Shown here in pieces: positions 10,962 to 21,760 of a stretch of 64,000 nt of DNA (the stretch's first letter is position 1; each line of letters opens with the position of its first letter). Below the pieces are notes generated by a model. It did no database searches, was not told the DNA's origin, and was given only the letters and a program-made list of their open reading frames with translations. Source of the DNA: Bromus sterilis (taxonomy: Eukaryota; Streptophyta; Magnoliopsida; Poales; Poaceae); the NCBI GenBank assembly GCA_950022295.1, contig OX465598.1, forward strand, positions 303,254,001 through 303,318,000, in the 5' to 3' direction. A program made the translations under genes and the position numbers.

Positions 10962-11608
10962 GGACCGCCCAAGCCTTTCCACGAGTAGGAGCTAACGGCC
11001 AAGGGCTTTGCCATCTGCCCCCGGACGACAATGAGTCTTTTTTCGTTCGGGGCAGACGGCAAAGCACCTGGCACGTTAACTGCGCATGAGGCCTCCTATA
11101 TCTCCCACTCTCTCCACTATCTCCCCGCCCTCCCTTCTCTCGCCCCACACCGCCGTCGCGCTCCTCACCGTAGCCGCGCCCAAGCCTCCGGCCCGCCGCC
11201 TACCGTCGCCCGCCCCTCTCCTCCTCCCTCCTCTCTCTCCTCTCCTCCTCTCTCCTCCTCTCCTCCTCTAACAGCAGTCGTCGCCCCTTGGATTGCAGAG
11301 CGCCGCCGCCGCACTCGTCGCCAGTGCCACCCCCTCCAACCGGCAGTCCTCCTCCTCGTCGGTGCTACCTCCCCCCCTCACCGACCGCCGCCCTCCTCCA
11401 TGGTGGGCCCCCTCGCCTCTCAGTGTTTTCAATTTTTTACTCATTTTTTTGTATTGTTAGATTATTAGTTAGGATTTGTTAGATAATTTAGATGTAGGTT
11501 TAGTTATTAGATTTACTTAGGGTTTGTTCTCTGTTTTAATCAGAAAAAATATTAAAAAATATTCTATTTAGGTTTTATTAGATTTTGTTTTTTGTTTATA
11601 TTAGTTTA

Positions 11609-11795
11609 GTTAGAAGAAGTAGAATAGGAAAAGATGAAGAGGAAAAAGATAGGAAATAAAAGAAGAAGAAGAAGGAGAATGAGGAGGAGAAGAAGAAGAA
11701 GAAGAAGAAGAAGAAGAAGAAGAATAAGGAGAAGGAGAAGGGGGAGGAGAAGAATGAGGAGTAGGAGAAAAAAAAGAAAATGAAATAAATGTAAA
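11609..11795 (+). repeat. Polypurine tract with (AAG)n core
   Basis: Nearly all A and G on the + strand for about 190 bases with a pure (AAG)n core around 11691-11722. The minus-strand frames here translate to runs of S, F and P and are low-complexity artefacts. Long purine mirror-like tracts can adopt triplex structures. Confidence 0.85.
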
Positions 11796-12107
11796 TAATA
11801 GGAAAAAAACAAAACAAAAACAAATGAAATAAATGCAATTAATGGGATCGAGTGTCCGTGTGGATTGGGTGCATTTTAATGTGCAGGACTTTCCCTGCTG
11901 TGTTGGTTCGGTGTTCGACGACCTCCGCCCCTCCATTCGACGACCTCGCTGATTTTGAGGGTGAGCAAAAAAATTCTTATCCTCTCCCACTTTTCCTTTG
12001 CTCAATTCTGGCCTTTCTGCCGATGACACTAGCTATCTGGTAGATTAAGTATATTCATATGTAAAGTCACGTAACCAATATGCGTCTCCCGTTCGAAAGG
12101 GTTACAG

Positions 12108-12139
12108 TTATAAATATGCAATCATTTGCATATTTATAA
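12108..12139. repeat. 14-bp hairpin in CACTA-1
   Basis: TTATAAATATGCAA and its exact reverse complement TTGCATATTTATAA are separated by four bases (TCAT). The stem is AT-rich. It lies between the purine tract and the F insertion; role unknown. Confidence 0.8.
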
Positions 12140-12288
12140 TAGCGATTCTTTCAAATTGTCTAACGTTATCCATGGACAGCCATAGTATGTGTAGATTGGG
12201 TCGTTTTTATATGCTCTGGTCCCGATCCGACACGGAATTTCATCAGCCCCTCCCTGTTGTTCTCTGGATACACAACCTCTCGGTTCGT

Positions 12289-13808
12289 TGTTGATACGTC
12301 CAAAATGCATCACTATTTTATATCGTAATTCACCCCTATTCCTTGATATATTTCATGTTATGATGCTATTCTTATGTTGTTTTGTCTTGTTTTACATAGT
12401 TTGCAAATTTCTGATGCCGAAGCAGCAGACGCAGGATTCAACGATAAAAAGGGGACACAGAGTTGCTGAATCATAAGACCTCCAAATTGCCTGAAAATCG
12501 ACGGAGGTTCTTTTCCAGTAAAATGATGGAGGCACGCAAAACGAGAGCCAGAGGGGGGCCGCCAGGTGCCCAGGCGCCCCCCTGGCGCACCCACTACCAG
12601 GGGCGCGCCGGGTGGCCGCCTGGACTGCTTGGGCCACCCCAGGCCCTCCCTCTGGCCTATTTATACATCGTCATCCAAAAACCCTAAAAAGGGAGGAGTT
12701 TCGCGAGTTACGCCGCCTCTCCGTGGCGGAAACCTACAGAGAAGAAAATACATCTCCGACGGGCATATTACGCCGAGGAGAACACCTCCCGGAAGGGGAG
12801 ATCATCACCATCGTCATCACCATCGTCACGGGAATCATCGAGATCATCATCAGCATCATCCCCAACATCAGCACCATCTCCACCACCATCCTATATCATC
12901 TCACAATTGCAACTCGTGTTGTAATCCGTACTATCTATCCTCTGTACTCTACCGGTGTTGATTACTCCGTTGTGGTGAATGCTATTGAGTTTTGTTGGAG
13001 AAATATTGTTATGTCCAGATTGTTTATCACATATTTATCCCCACTGATCATGATCTCTTTTATGTCTTGTGAGTAGTTACTTTAGTTCTTGAGGACGTGG
13101 GAGAAGTCTAGTTGTTAGTAGTCATATGATGTTGAAGTAATATGTGTTGTTTGATATATAAGTTGTATTGCTATTTTCCTAGTGGTGTTGTGTGAGTCAA
13201 ACACTCAACACTTCGCCTTTCTAAGAACCTAGGGGAATGAATTGTGTAAAAAGAATGCTTACGGTGGGTTGCCAGAGTGACAAAAACCTGAACCCCAGTT
13301 TGCATGCTTTTGCACAAGGGAATAATGGATCCTGGATCGTATTGTTGTGGTTAGGCTTGTGCCTTAATTTTTACCTAGTATTTGCGGATGCTTGCAAGGT
13401 GTTTAATTATAAGAGTGCACTTATCTTTGTCTAGAAGGTGTACTAGCATAGATGCACCCACTCAACACTTATCAACACAAAACATAGTACCGATACGGAA
13501 TATGGCGAAAGCACGTGACTATCTCTCCCGTGTGTCCTCAAGAACGGTTTAGCCTTTATAAGTTAAATTGCCAGGCTTATCCTTTGCTCAAAAGGATTGG
13601 GCCACTTGTTAGTCCTCAGTACCATTTACTTTATTTGCTTTTACCTTCTCGTTGCTTATACCCAAAAACCCCTAAAAAGTTATCTTTCAGTGCCTACAGC
13701 TATTTCCTCTACCAAATTAACTTACCAATACCTTCTGCTCCTCGTTGGGTTCGACACTCTTATTTATCGAAAACGCTACAATCGATCCCCTACAGTTGAG
13801 GGTCACCA
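12289..13808 (+). repeat. Athila-type element F: 5' LTR
   Basis: Starts TGTTGATACGTCCAAAATGC and ends near GGGTCACCA, about 12 bases before a tRNA-Asp-type primer site, so about 1.5 kb long. The TGTTGATACGTCC opening and the phrase GGGTTCGACACTC near the 3' end are familiar from Athila-clade LTRs of Triticeae. A TATA-like element is at 12658-12665. 12800-12870 is an ATC-rich trinucleotide stretch. The exact 3' end is uncertain by a few tens of bases. The five bases before the LTR are TTCGT (12284-12288). No matching 3' LTR lies in the window. Confidence 0.75.
12658..12665 (+). promoter_or_regulatory. Likely TATA box of LTR F
   Basis: TATTTATA follows the GC-rich U3 part and precedes the leader-like region, the usual LTR promoter arrangement. 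Assigned by position and sequence only. Confidence 0.45.
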
Positions 13809-13820
13809 AGTACTGTTTTC

Positions 13821-13839
13821 TGTCACCGTTGCCGGGGAG
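13821..13839 (+). other. Primer-binding site of element F (tRNA-Asp type)
   Basis: TGTCACCGTTGCCGGGGAG matches the tRNA-Asp complement TGGCGCCGTTGCCGGGGA used by Athila-clade elements except at two positions. It is where minus-strand DNA synthesis would have been primed. Confidence 0.8.
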
Positions 13840-13950
13840 CGTAGCGCTATTAGTAAGTGAAGCTGGTAAGGAAGCTTTTATATTTCTGTTTTTATTTTGG
13901 TGTTGCTACTCTTTGTCCTTTTGGACACCTCTACTCTTGTTTCGTTGCTT

Positions 13951-15018
13951 ATGGGGAGACGCCCCGCTAGTGCGGTGGACACTCCCACCCCCATTGAAAT
14001 TATTCCTTATAAAATACCAACTGGTATTATCGATTATGTCTTGGCTAATCATTATGCAGGAGACAGACATCCAGATGAACACCTTCTATATTTATCACAA
14101 CTATGTTCATTATTCAAGCTTGCAGGTGTGTCAATGGTGTTTTTCATGAAGAAATTATTCTTCGTATCACTTATAGATAAAGCTTCAGATTGGTATAAGC
14201 TCCTCGATAACTCACATTTACTAAATTGGCAAGAGCTTATGACTCTCTTTTATACAAAGTTTTATCCTCTTCATGAAATTCATCGAGACAGGAACCTCAT
14301 ATATAACTTTTGGTCTCGTGACGGAGAAAGCATTGCTCAATCTTGGGGGAGACTGAAGTCCCTAATGTTCAAATGTCCTATTCATGAGCTGCCCAAAGAT
14401 ATTATACTTACAATTTTTTATGCCAAGCTTTCTCGTCAGGACAAGGAGATGTTGGATGCCTCCTCTAGTGGGGTATTTCAAACACGAAGCATTGAAGAAA
14501 GATGGGATCTCATTGAGAGGATCCAGAAGAACACTGAAGACTGGGAAATCGATAAAGGTATCGAACCCGTTATAAATTATGAGCGTGATTATATTGAGAG
14601 CTATGTGAAAACTGATTACTTTAATACCTTTTTCTCTAAGATTGGTCTTGATTCCCAGCTTATGATTGATTTGTGTAAGAACTTTCCCTCTCACATTGAA
14701 TCTTCTAAGGAGGAGAAGGATCAGCATCATAAAGCCTTTAAAGAATTACCTGATGCTATTAATGTTGCTAACCATATTCTGCCTGCAGTTATATATGAAA
14801 AGCCCCCTTTTCCAGCAAGGATAAGGGAGCACTCTTTTGTGACATGCATAATAAATAGAAGTGAGAGAAGAACTGTCAAACATGAGGACCAGATCAAGGT
14901 CGATCCTCAAGTTGCGGTGGTTAACGATTTAGTTACTAATGATGTTTTAGATTCCAATATCTGTCAAAATCGGAGATCACAATTATTACGGGCTATGCAA
15001 TTTGAGATCAAGTGCTAA
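13951..15018 (+). CDS. gag: Athila-type gag polyprotein of element F
   Basis: An open frame of 355 codons from the ATG at 13951 (MGRRPASAVD); an in-frame ATG at 13897 lies in leader-like sequence. It would encode the capsid/nucleocapsid precursor that packages element RNA in the cytoplasm. The central part has the retrotransposon gag pattern: DKASDWYKLL, NWQELMTLFYTKFYP, then an arginine-rich segment and ESIAQSWGRLKSL. The N-terminal HYAGDRHPDEHLLYLSQLC fits gag proteins of Sabrina/Fatima-like wheat elements as I remember them. I see no zinc knuckle. The frame is intact, but downstream protease/RT is broken and the 3' half of the element is missing, so the copy cannot be autonomous. Confidence 0.75.
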   Translation: MGRRPASAVDTPTPIEIIPYKIPTGIIDYVLANHYAGDRHPDEHLLYLSQLCSLFKLAGVSMVFFMKKLFFVSLIDKASDWYKLLDNSHLLNWQELMTLFYTKFYPLHEIHRDRNLIYNFWSRDGESIAQSWGRLKSLMFKCPIHELPKDIILTIFYAKLSRQDKEMLDASSSGVFQTRSIEERWDLIERIQKNTEDWEIDKGIEPVINYERDYIESYVKTDYFNTFFSKIGLDSQLMIDLCKNFPSHIESSKEEKDQHHKAFKELPDAINVANHILPAVIYEKPPFPARIREHSFVTCIINRSERRTVKHEDQIKVDPQVAVVNDLVTNDVLDSNICQNRRSQLLRAMQFEIKC

Positions 15019-15814
15019 CTCTATTCCTTATTCACTCTATCAGGATATCATGGGTGAGATTTCACCCTGTGAACTTCAAGAGGTTGATGTTACTATTTAT
15101 CTAGCAAACAAAGAAACTATCTCTCCCATGGAATTGTAAGAGATGTTGAAGTCCTATGTGGGAACGTAAAGTATCCTACCGACTTTCTAGTACTTGGTTC
15201 AGTACAAGATAGTGTTTGCCCTATTATCTTTGGTAGGCCTTTTCTCGGCACTTGTGGAGCTATAATAGATTGCAGAAAAGGTAGAGTTTTTGTTGAATTC
15301 AATGGTGAGCCATATGAATTTAACTTTTCCAAGTTTTCCAAGCAGCCTCGTGGTACTAATTTACCTAGTAATGATGAAAATATTGCTTCCATTGCTATTC
15401 CTCCTAATGATCCTTAGCATCAATATATGGAAGACCATGAGAATGATATGCATATGCAAGAGAGGAACGAGTTACATGAAATTTTCACAAGACAAACTTA
15501 TATCCTGAAGCACAACCTTCCGGTTGAACCTTTAGGAATCCTAGCACAACCAAAAGAAGACCCGGTGTTTGACCTCAAACCACTTCCCGATACGCTCAAG
15601 TATGCTTATTTAGATGAAAACAAAATATATCATGTTATTATCAATGCTAACCTTTCAGGATTTGAAGAAGAGCGACTATTGGAGACACTTCGCACACACC
15701 GTGGTGCCCTTGGCTATACCCTTGATGACCTTAAGGGGATTAGTCCATCCATTTGCCAACATACTATCAATCTCGAGCCCGATGCTAAACCAGTTGTTGA
15801 TCATCAACGACGGT
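15019..15814 (+). pseudogene. pol: Protease and start of RT of element F, broken
   Basis: Downstream of gag the translation continues in other frames as recognisable Athila-type protease sequence (SANSIPYSLYQDIMGEISPC, ETISPMEL, then a shift, PTDFLVLGSVQDSVCPIIFG, GTCGAIIDCRKGRVF). After a stop near 15416-15418 a frame from 15427 gives the RT lead-in (LLETLRTHRGALGYTLDDLKG, ending DAKPVVDHQRRL). Coding similarity stops abruptly at 15814, just before the RT fingers would begin, where a new sequence starting TGTAACACC takes over. Stops and at least one frameshift make this non-functional. Confidence 0.7.
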
Positions 15815-18257
15815 TGTAACACCTGGGTAATCCTGCAACAATAATTCAATAGTGATCACCTAGTTAAATGCCTTGTCATCATGATCACCCTCATTAAAAA
15901 TTGCATTAGGAAATAATTCCTCTCCAAGTCATTTTCAAAGGGCAGGTCAAGGTAAAACCTTTGCAAACAATTAGACAAGTTATTCTTAACATTTTGGAAA
16001 ATCCCCAAGTCAATACTAAATAGTGTAACCAATAATGGTAGAATATTAATTTGCCCTGGAGATTAAAATAACAGAAGAACATAAAGTTAAACCTAAAATG
16101 ATGTAAACAATTTTATAAAATACCTAATAACGAGTAGGTCATAATAAAATAGAAATGGAGATTTATCAAATTATTTAAATGTTTTATATAAATAAAACAG
16201 TAGCTAAAACAACTCAATTTATTTATTTACTATTTAAATAAAATTTAAAATAATTTATTTGAGTCCCAATCTTTCAGTACCATCTCTAAATATTGAAAAG
16301 TATTTGTTTTGTCCAGTAGCACATCTAACAAAATTAAATTGGTGCAACAAATAAATAGGAAACATACAAGAAAAACAACATAAAGAAAAATAGGAAAAAA
16401 ATCCTATCTACCGCCCTAGGCGACTGCACAACTCGGCCCAGCGCACTCCTCCTCCCCTATCTTCTTCTTCCCTCTATTCAACAGTGTGTGGTGTCCTTCC
16501 ACGCCCGCCATGGCCGATTTCATCGCCGTGGCGGCCATCCGTGACTCGCCGGGGTGGATAAGTCCCCCTGCGCCCCTTGCCCCAAAACCCTAGCCCACAC
16601 CTGTTCTCTCCCTCGCGCCGCCGCCACCCTCCCGTCCCCACACATTGTGCATCCTTCTCCCTCATGGCCGTCACCGCTGCCAGTGGTGAACCGCGGCCAA
16701 CGGCGACGAGAGGCCGCTCCAGCGTGTCCAATGAACTCTTCGGTGGCGACATCGTGTTTCCCCCACGCTAATTTGGGACGGGGCACCCTGGGTGCTCGCC
16801 GCCGAGTCGTTCCCCTCCGCACGACCGTCGGGATTGCGTCGTTGATCCCCTACGACCAACGCTCCCCTGATCCCACTGCCTCCCTTGCGCACTCGATGTG
16901 AGCTCCGGAACCTCCCCATCCTCTCCCTCCCTTTCCCAGTGCCCCGTGGCCGTCGCGCCATGTTCCCGTGCTCCGGCTTCCATCGAGGTCGCCATTGTCG
17001 TGGACCAAGGCCTCCCATGCAGTCTTCTTCGCCACTAATGACGTGTGGCTTCACGCACGCTCGATCCCCGCTCTCTGCCGCTCCAATTGTTGCCGGAGGC
17101 AACCGGTTGACCTCACCGTCGAAGCCATGGCCGTCGGGCGTCGCTGTGGCCTCCATGACCGAACACGCACTCGCGCCCTTGACCACACCCGAGCGTGCGC
17201 GTGCTTCCCTCGTGCGGGGCCAAACCCTCCCCCTCCCTCCCACCGCAGCCCCTCCACCCCTGTCGGCCTTTCCGCCGTGCTTGTATCGCCGGCGGGCACC
17301 CACTGGCTTAAACCGGTGAGGTGTGCCCCTGACCAGTGGGGCCGGCCTAGTTTAATTAGGGGCTAATACCTCTAACAACCCACTGACCCCTGGGCCCCTG
17401 CCCTTTAATTAATCTGTAATTTTGTTTAAGCAGAGAAAGCCCCTAGAGACACTTACAGGTGGGCCACACCTTTTTAGTTATTTAAATGATTTGATTAAAG
17501 CATGTCCCACTGACCCCTGGGTCCCACCACTAATTAAGCTAGATAATTAATCTGTTAAAAATAATGGTTCTATGACATGTGGGTCCAGCCCATTAAAATA
17601 AACTTTGAATTAAAATAATTGTTAATTATAAACTTGTCTCTATGACACCTGGGCCCCACTGGAATAATTAGATTTAATTAAACCATTTTATTATCACTAT
17701 CTATCACATGTGGGACCCACTGGTCAGTAGCCCCCACATGTCAGTTGACCAATAAACAGGACTGTTGTGCATAAGGTTCATTTTAAATAATAAAGAAATC
17801 CTAGAAATTGATTTAAAATGAATTAAATTTTAAAATTCAATATCTTTTAAACCGTAAGTCAGATTTAAAAACTTTATACATGAAAATTGATCAGAAAAAT
17901 GTCACGAATCCAAATACGCTACCCGTATACCCATCGCACCCAACTAACCTATCGAACATGGAACATTTCTCCTCCGGTTCATCTGTGTGTCACACGACCG
18001 GAGCCGGTAAAACTTTCCGGATGAAAATGTTATGTATATGAAATTTGTTCAGAATGGATCAACGAGAACGGATACACTATCCACATGTCTGTTAGATGTC
18101 TCTAACACTCAAGACATGGAACCTTTCCCTCCGGATCATATGTTCGGTAATCGACCGATACAGATGAGTCAACCCTGGATAAATTCCTGCTCCGAGCAAA
18201 TCACCGAGCACTGCGTTAGGGTGGCGTTGCTTTGTATCTTCTACGTCATACATTGTA
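15815..18257 (+). repeat. LTR-like fragment Y (left part), inserted in element F
   Basis: Begins TGTAACACC exactly where F's RT reading stops. It has the architecture of long grass gypsy LTRs: AT-rich start, GC-rich core (16420-17340) full of short frames on both strands, then a block of repeated CCACTGACCCCTGGG / ACATGTGGGTCC phrases (17320-17750). It ends without a terminus at about 18257, where minus-strand RT sequence of element A begins. The expected target copy before it is ACGGT (15810-15814). It may be the front half of the LTR whose rear lies at 27841-30831. The short frames in the GC-rich core are not genes. Confidence 0.5.
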
Positions 18258-20381
18258 TTGTTCGACATGTTCTTCTTCGTTCTTCGAGTAGATGAGAATA
18301 TCATCGAGATAAACCACAACAAATTTATCTAAGAACTCCATGAAGATCGAATTCATCATGCGTGAGAAAGTGGCGGGGGCATTGGTTAAACCAAAGGAAA
18401 TGACGGTGTACTCGTAAAGACCATAACGAGTAGTAAAAGCTGTTTTGGGAATGTCCTCGTTTCGATTCTTGATTTGATGATAACCCAATATCAAATCCAT
18501 CTTGGAGAAGACAGAGGATCCTGCAAGTTGATCATAAAGATCATTGATCCTGGGCAATGGGTACTTGTTCTTTATCGTTGCTAAATTTAGCGGGCGATAG
18601 TCTACGCACATCCTTTCTGTTCCATCTTTCTTCGTTACGAACAGAACGGGGCAACCCCATGGCGATGAGCTAGGGCGGATGAAGCCTTTTTCCAACAAAG
18701 CTTCCAGTTGGGTTTTAAGCTCAGCTAACTCACCTGGGGCCATTTTGTATGGGCGTCTAGAAATTGGTGCAGTTCCTGGTACATGATCCACTATAAACTC
18801 TACACATCTGTCGGGTGGCATGCCCGGCAGTTCTTCAGGAAAGACATCCGGGAAGTCACGAACCACCGGAACATCTTCAAGTTCAGGAAGGGGAAGTACA
18901 TTCAAAGAATGCACTTGGGTTCTTGTTCTGGGTGAGGTATAGATGACGGTCTTTCCTGAAGGGTGGGTTAGTTTCACGGATTTGCCTTTGCAATGCAGGT
19001 AGGCATTCTGTCTTTATAGCCAATCCATGCCAAGGATGACATCAATATCTGAAGACTTGAGGGCTATGAGTGAAGCAAGGAATACTAAACCCTCAATTGC
19101 AATTTGATTTCCATGGCTTACTCTATTAGTTTGCCATCTTGACCCTGGAGTTTGAATAATCATGGGGGTGGATAATTCAACAAAGGATAACTCATGACGA
19201 AGTGCATAACTTTCCGACATGAATGAATGAGATGCTCCTGGGAAGAAAAGAACGGAAGTAGGAACATAATTGACTGGGAGCGTACCAAGAATGACGTCAT
19301 TGGTGTCGTTAGTCTCTTCGGCGGCAATCTGGTTCACACGTCCACGAGTGGCGGGAGGAGCGGGTTTGGCGGTGTAGACCTTTTGGGGTGGTTTGCCACG
19401 ACCGTTGTTGTTGCCTCCGGCACGGGGTGGAGCATTCTGATTCTGTATCTGGTTCTGGGGACACTTACGAGAGTAGTGGCCTGCCTGACCACACTTCTAG
19501 CAGGCTCCAAAAACAGTGCGGGGAGCTGGGTGGAACTGAGTTGGTGGAAGAGGCGCCACATAGGATGGCCTCGGTGGGTTGTTCTGGCGGAACATACTAT
19601 TGGGGATCCAGATCTTGCGCTTCTGAGTGCCGGAACTGGATGATCCATCGTCTCTAGGGTGTTTGCGGAAGTCGTTGGGGGTGTTCATGTCCTCTGCCTT
19701 GATGGCCTTGTTGACAAGGACCTGGAAGGTGGCAAAGTCATGTAGGTTGAGCTCACGACGGAGTCCGGAATTGAGTCCACGACGGAACCTTTCTTGCTTC
19801 TTGGAGTCGGTGGAGACTTCTTCAGTAGCATAACGAGCAAGTCGGTTGAACTCACGACTAAACTCGTCAACAGTCCTTCTGCCTTGGGTGAGGTTGCAGA
19901 ACTCCTCACGCTTGCGGTCCATAAGACCCTTGGGAATGTGGTTGTCGCGGAAAGAAGTGCAGAATTCATCCCAAGATGCGGGCGGTCCAACGGGACGCAT
20001 GTTCAGGATGTTCTCCCACCAAGAGCTAGCTGCACCTTCAAGGTGATAGGTGGCATAGCTGACCTTGTCGCCATTTGCAACATGGCCTGCTTGGAGCTTC
20101 CTCTCGATGCTGCGAAGCCAGTCATCGGCGTCAAGGGGCTCGGTGGAGTAACTGAAAACCGGGGGATGAAGCCGGATAAAGTCATTCAGGGACACCAACT
20201 CGTTGCGCTGCTGAGTGGTGTTGCGAGCAATGACTTCCAGAAGATGGTGAGAGTCTCGGCGGTTCCTCTCAACCTCCATCAGAACCTGAGCCATCGTGGG
20301 TGGGGGTGGAAGGTTGCCTTCCTCCTGTTCATTCCCACGACCCTGGTTACGACCAAGCTGGCCACGGGTTCCTTGAGACAT
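18258..20381 (-). pseudogene. gag-pol: Element A gag-protease-RT polyprotein, truncated with two stops
   Basis: One continuous frame from the ATG at 20379-20381 (MSQGTRGQLGRN) to the break at about 18258. Order: gag (HLEGAASSWWEN, FCNLTQGRRTVDEFSREFN), zinc knuckle, protease, RT. A TAG at 19497-19499 replaces the Tyr codon inside the CCHC knuckle, and a TAA at 19014-19016 replaces Ser in MDWLSRQ. The protease active-site Asp codon is TTC (19242-19244): VLFFPGASHSF instead of VLFDPGASHSF. RT retains LRPSSSPWG-type fingers (FIRPSSSPWGCPVLFVTKKD), YRPLN and VVYLDDILIYS. The last residues diverge after EEEH. Dead on several counts. Confidence 0.85.
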
Positions 20382-20713
20382 CCTGAAGGTGAAAACCAAA
20401 GTCAAACAGAGTTGATTTGAAGAGTCTAATCAAGGTATTGAAGTACTGGAAGGATTACAGAGCAAAGGAAGTAATCATCTTGACAACAGGGTGATAAAAG
20501 CATACAAGCCATATATTCGCAAGCTGTCATACAAACCATACATCATTTTAGTACAAGCACCAAGCTAATACAAACGTGATGAAGATGATACATCCTTCAG
20601 AGGCACTCTGACTTCCTATACATTATTTATTTAAGCCTCTGGAACTTAGAACACCTTGCGCACAATATACTTAGATACTACTACCTCCTCACTAAGTAAG
20701 ACCACAGGCGGTC
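20382..20713 (-). other. Spacer between leader frame and gag, element A
   Basis: About 330 bases of A/T-rich sequence without a coding signal, conserved in arrangement in copies P and Q. It would be part of the long untranslated leader upstream of gag. Confidence 0.6.
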
Positions 20714-21760
20714 TCACTCATCTCCATCTCCATAGTAGTCCTCGTAAAAGTTACCCGGGTATCCCGATAGCTGAAGGTAACCATCGGAAAACACGGAGGC
20801 CTGTGGACCCTGATATCCATTTGGGCAAGGATGGGGCCTAGGTCCAACGTAGGGTGGAAGCAAAGGACCACGGGGTGGAAAAATGCCTCCAATCTCGGGC
20901 CAAGAAACTCGAGATGGCATCTGAGTCCTTACTGAGTAGATAGCGTCATACTCGACTGATCGAACACTCACGAAGGGTGCCAAGAGTGTCAGTGCTCGAT
21001 ACAGACGAACACGGGTGGCGTGAAGCTCGAAACGGAGAGCGCGTGCATCACGATCTCGATCACTAGAAAACCTAGCAGTCATCTGAAGTACTGGATCTTC
21101 AGCAGAGTGATCTGAGTAGACTCCGGTGTAATATCCCTCTTCTCCTGGATGTGCAGCAGGGATATAGCGGAATGAGGTCTCTCTCAGCATAGTGTGCTCC
21201 TCTCTCAGCAGGGTAATACATGAGTATGCAGCATCCTGCATAGCCATGTTCTCGGTAACGCCAATGCCATGTCCAAAGTGGATAGGCTGGGTGACTCCAA
21301 CGTGGTGCGGGTAGATCCGGACAATGCAGTGGAACTGCGTCTGGTTGAAGTCGTGAAACTGCTCTTCTGCAGAGTGATCTGAGTAGAGTCCGGTGTAATA
21401 TGCCTCTTCTCCTGGAAGTGCAGCAGGGATATAGCAGAACGAGGTCTGTCTCAGCATAGTGTGCTCCTCTCTCAGCAGGGTAATACATGAGTATGAAGCA
21501 TCCTGAACAGCCATGTTCTCAGTCATGCCAATGCCATGTCCAAAGTGGATAGGCTGAGTGACTCTAATGCGGTGCGGGTAGATCCTGACAATGAAGTGGA
21601 ACTGGGTCTGGTTGAAGTCATGGAACTGCTCCTCGACGGTGTACTCAGGATACCATCGATATCCCACGTAGGACATCATCTCGATCAACGTGGCGGGATG
21701 GCCACTCACACCGAGGCACCTGATCAAACGAACAATCTGCCGAAGGGGAAGATCTGCCAT
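20714..21760 (-). CDS. Extra open frame between primer site and gag (element A), function unknown
   Basis: An uninterrupted frame of 348 codons, MADLPLRQIVRL to FYEDYYGDGDE. It is not gag or any pol domain and I know no named domain. N-terminal part: EMMSYVGYRWYPEYTVEEQF; then an 89-residue segment present twice in tandem (DNA units 21370-21636 and 21103-21369, 267 bp each), containing VTQPIHFGHGIG, YSCITLLREEHTML, SFCYIPAALPGEE. Then an arginine-rich helix-like stretch (FELHATRVRLYRALTLL), and a Pro/Gly-rich tail (FPPRGPLLPPY, PCPNGYQGPQASVF). Copies P (57732-58511) and Q (49563-50257) carry the same frame once, without the duplication but with a shared stop. Similar hypothetical proteins are, as I recall, common in Triticeae annotations. 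The conserved position suggests an element-encoded product or a captured gene. Confidence 0.55.
   Translation of the reverse strand: MADLPLRQIVRLIRCLGVSGHPATLIEMMSYVGYRWYPEYTVEEQFHDFNQTQFHFIVRIYPHRIRVTQPIHFGHGIGMTENMAVQDASYSCITLLREEHTMLRQTSFCYIPAALPGEEAYYTGLYSDHSAEEQFHDFNQTQFHCIVRIYPHHVGVTQPIHFGHGIGVTENMAMQDAAYSCITLLREEHTMLRETSFRYIPAAHPGEEGYYTGVYSDHSAEDPVLQMTARFSSDRDRDARALRFELHATRVRLYRALTLLAPFVSVRSVEYDAIYSVRTQMPSRVSWPEIGGIFPPRGPLLPPYVGPRPHPCPNGYQGPQASVFSDGYLQLSGYPGNFYEDYYGDGDE

Larger units (their letters stand above)
9332..12288 (+). mobile_element. CACTA-1: left part of a CACTA element, host of CACTA-2
   Basis: Begins with CACTGCTGGAAATCC exactly where the tandem repeat breaks; CACTG ends and subterminal repeats are the CACTA signature. 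Copies of TTTGCCGTCTGC and its inverse GCAGACGGCAAAG appear on both sides of the inserted CACTA-2 (for example 9371, 9521, 11008 and 11052). After these comes a pyrimidine-rich leader-like stretch (11100-11440), a purine tract and a hairpin. No transposase frame is seen and no right end is found; the Athila-type element F interrupts at 12289. The first bases 9329-9331 (TGT) are the expected 3-bp target copy, unverifiable without the right end. Confidence 0.65.

Noticed and set aside
11596..12029. Frames of 68-139 codons on the minus strand
   Set aside because: Products are runs of S, F, L and P from a purine tract, not proteins.
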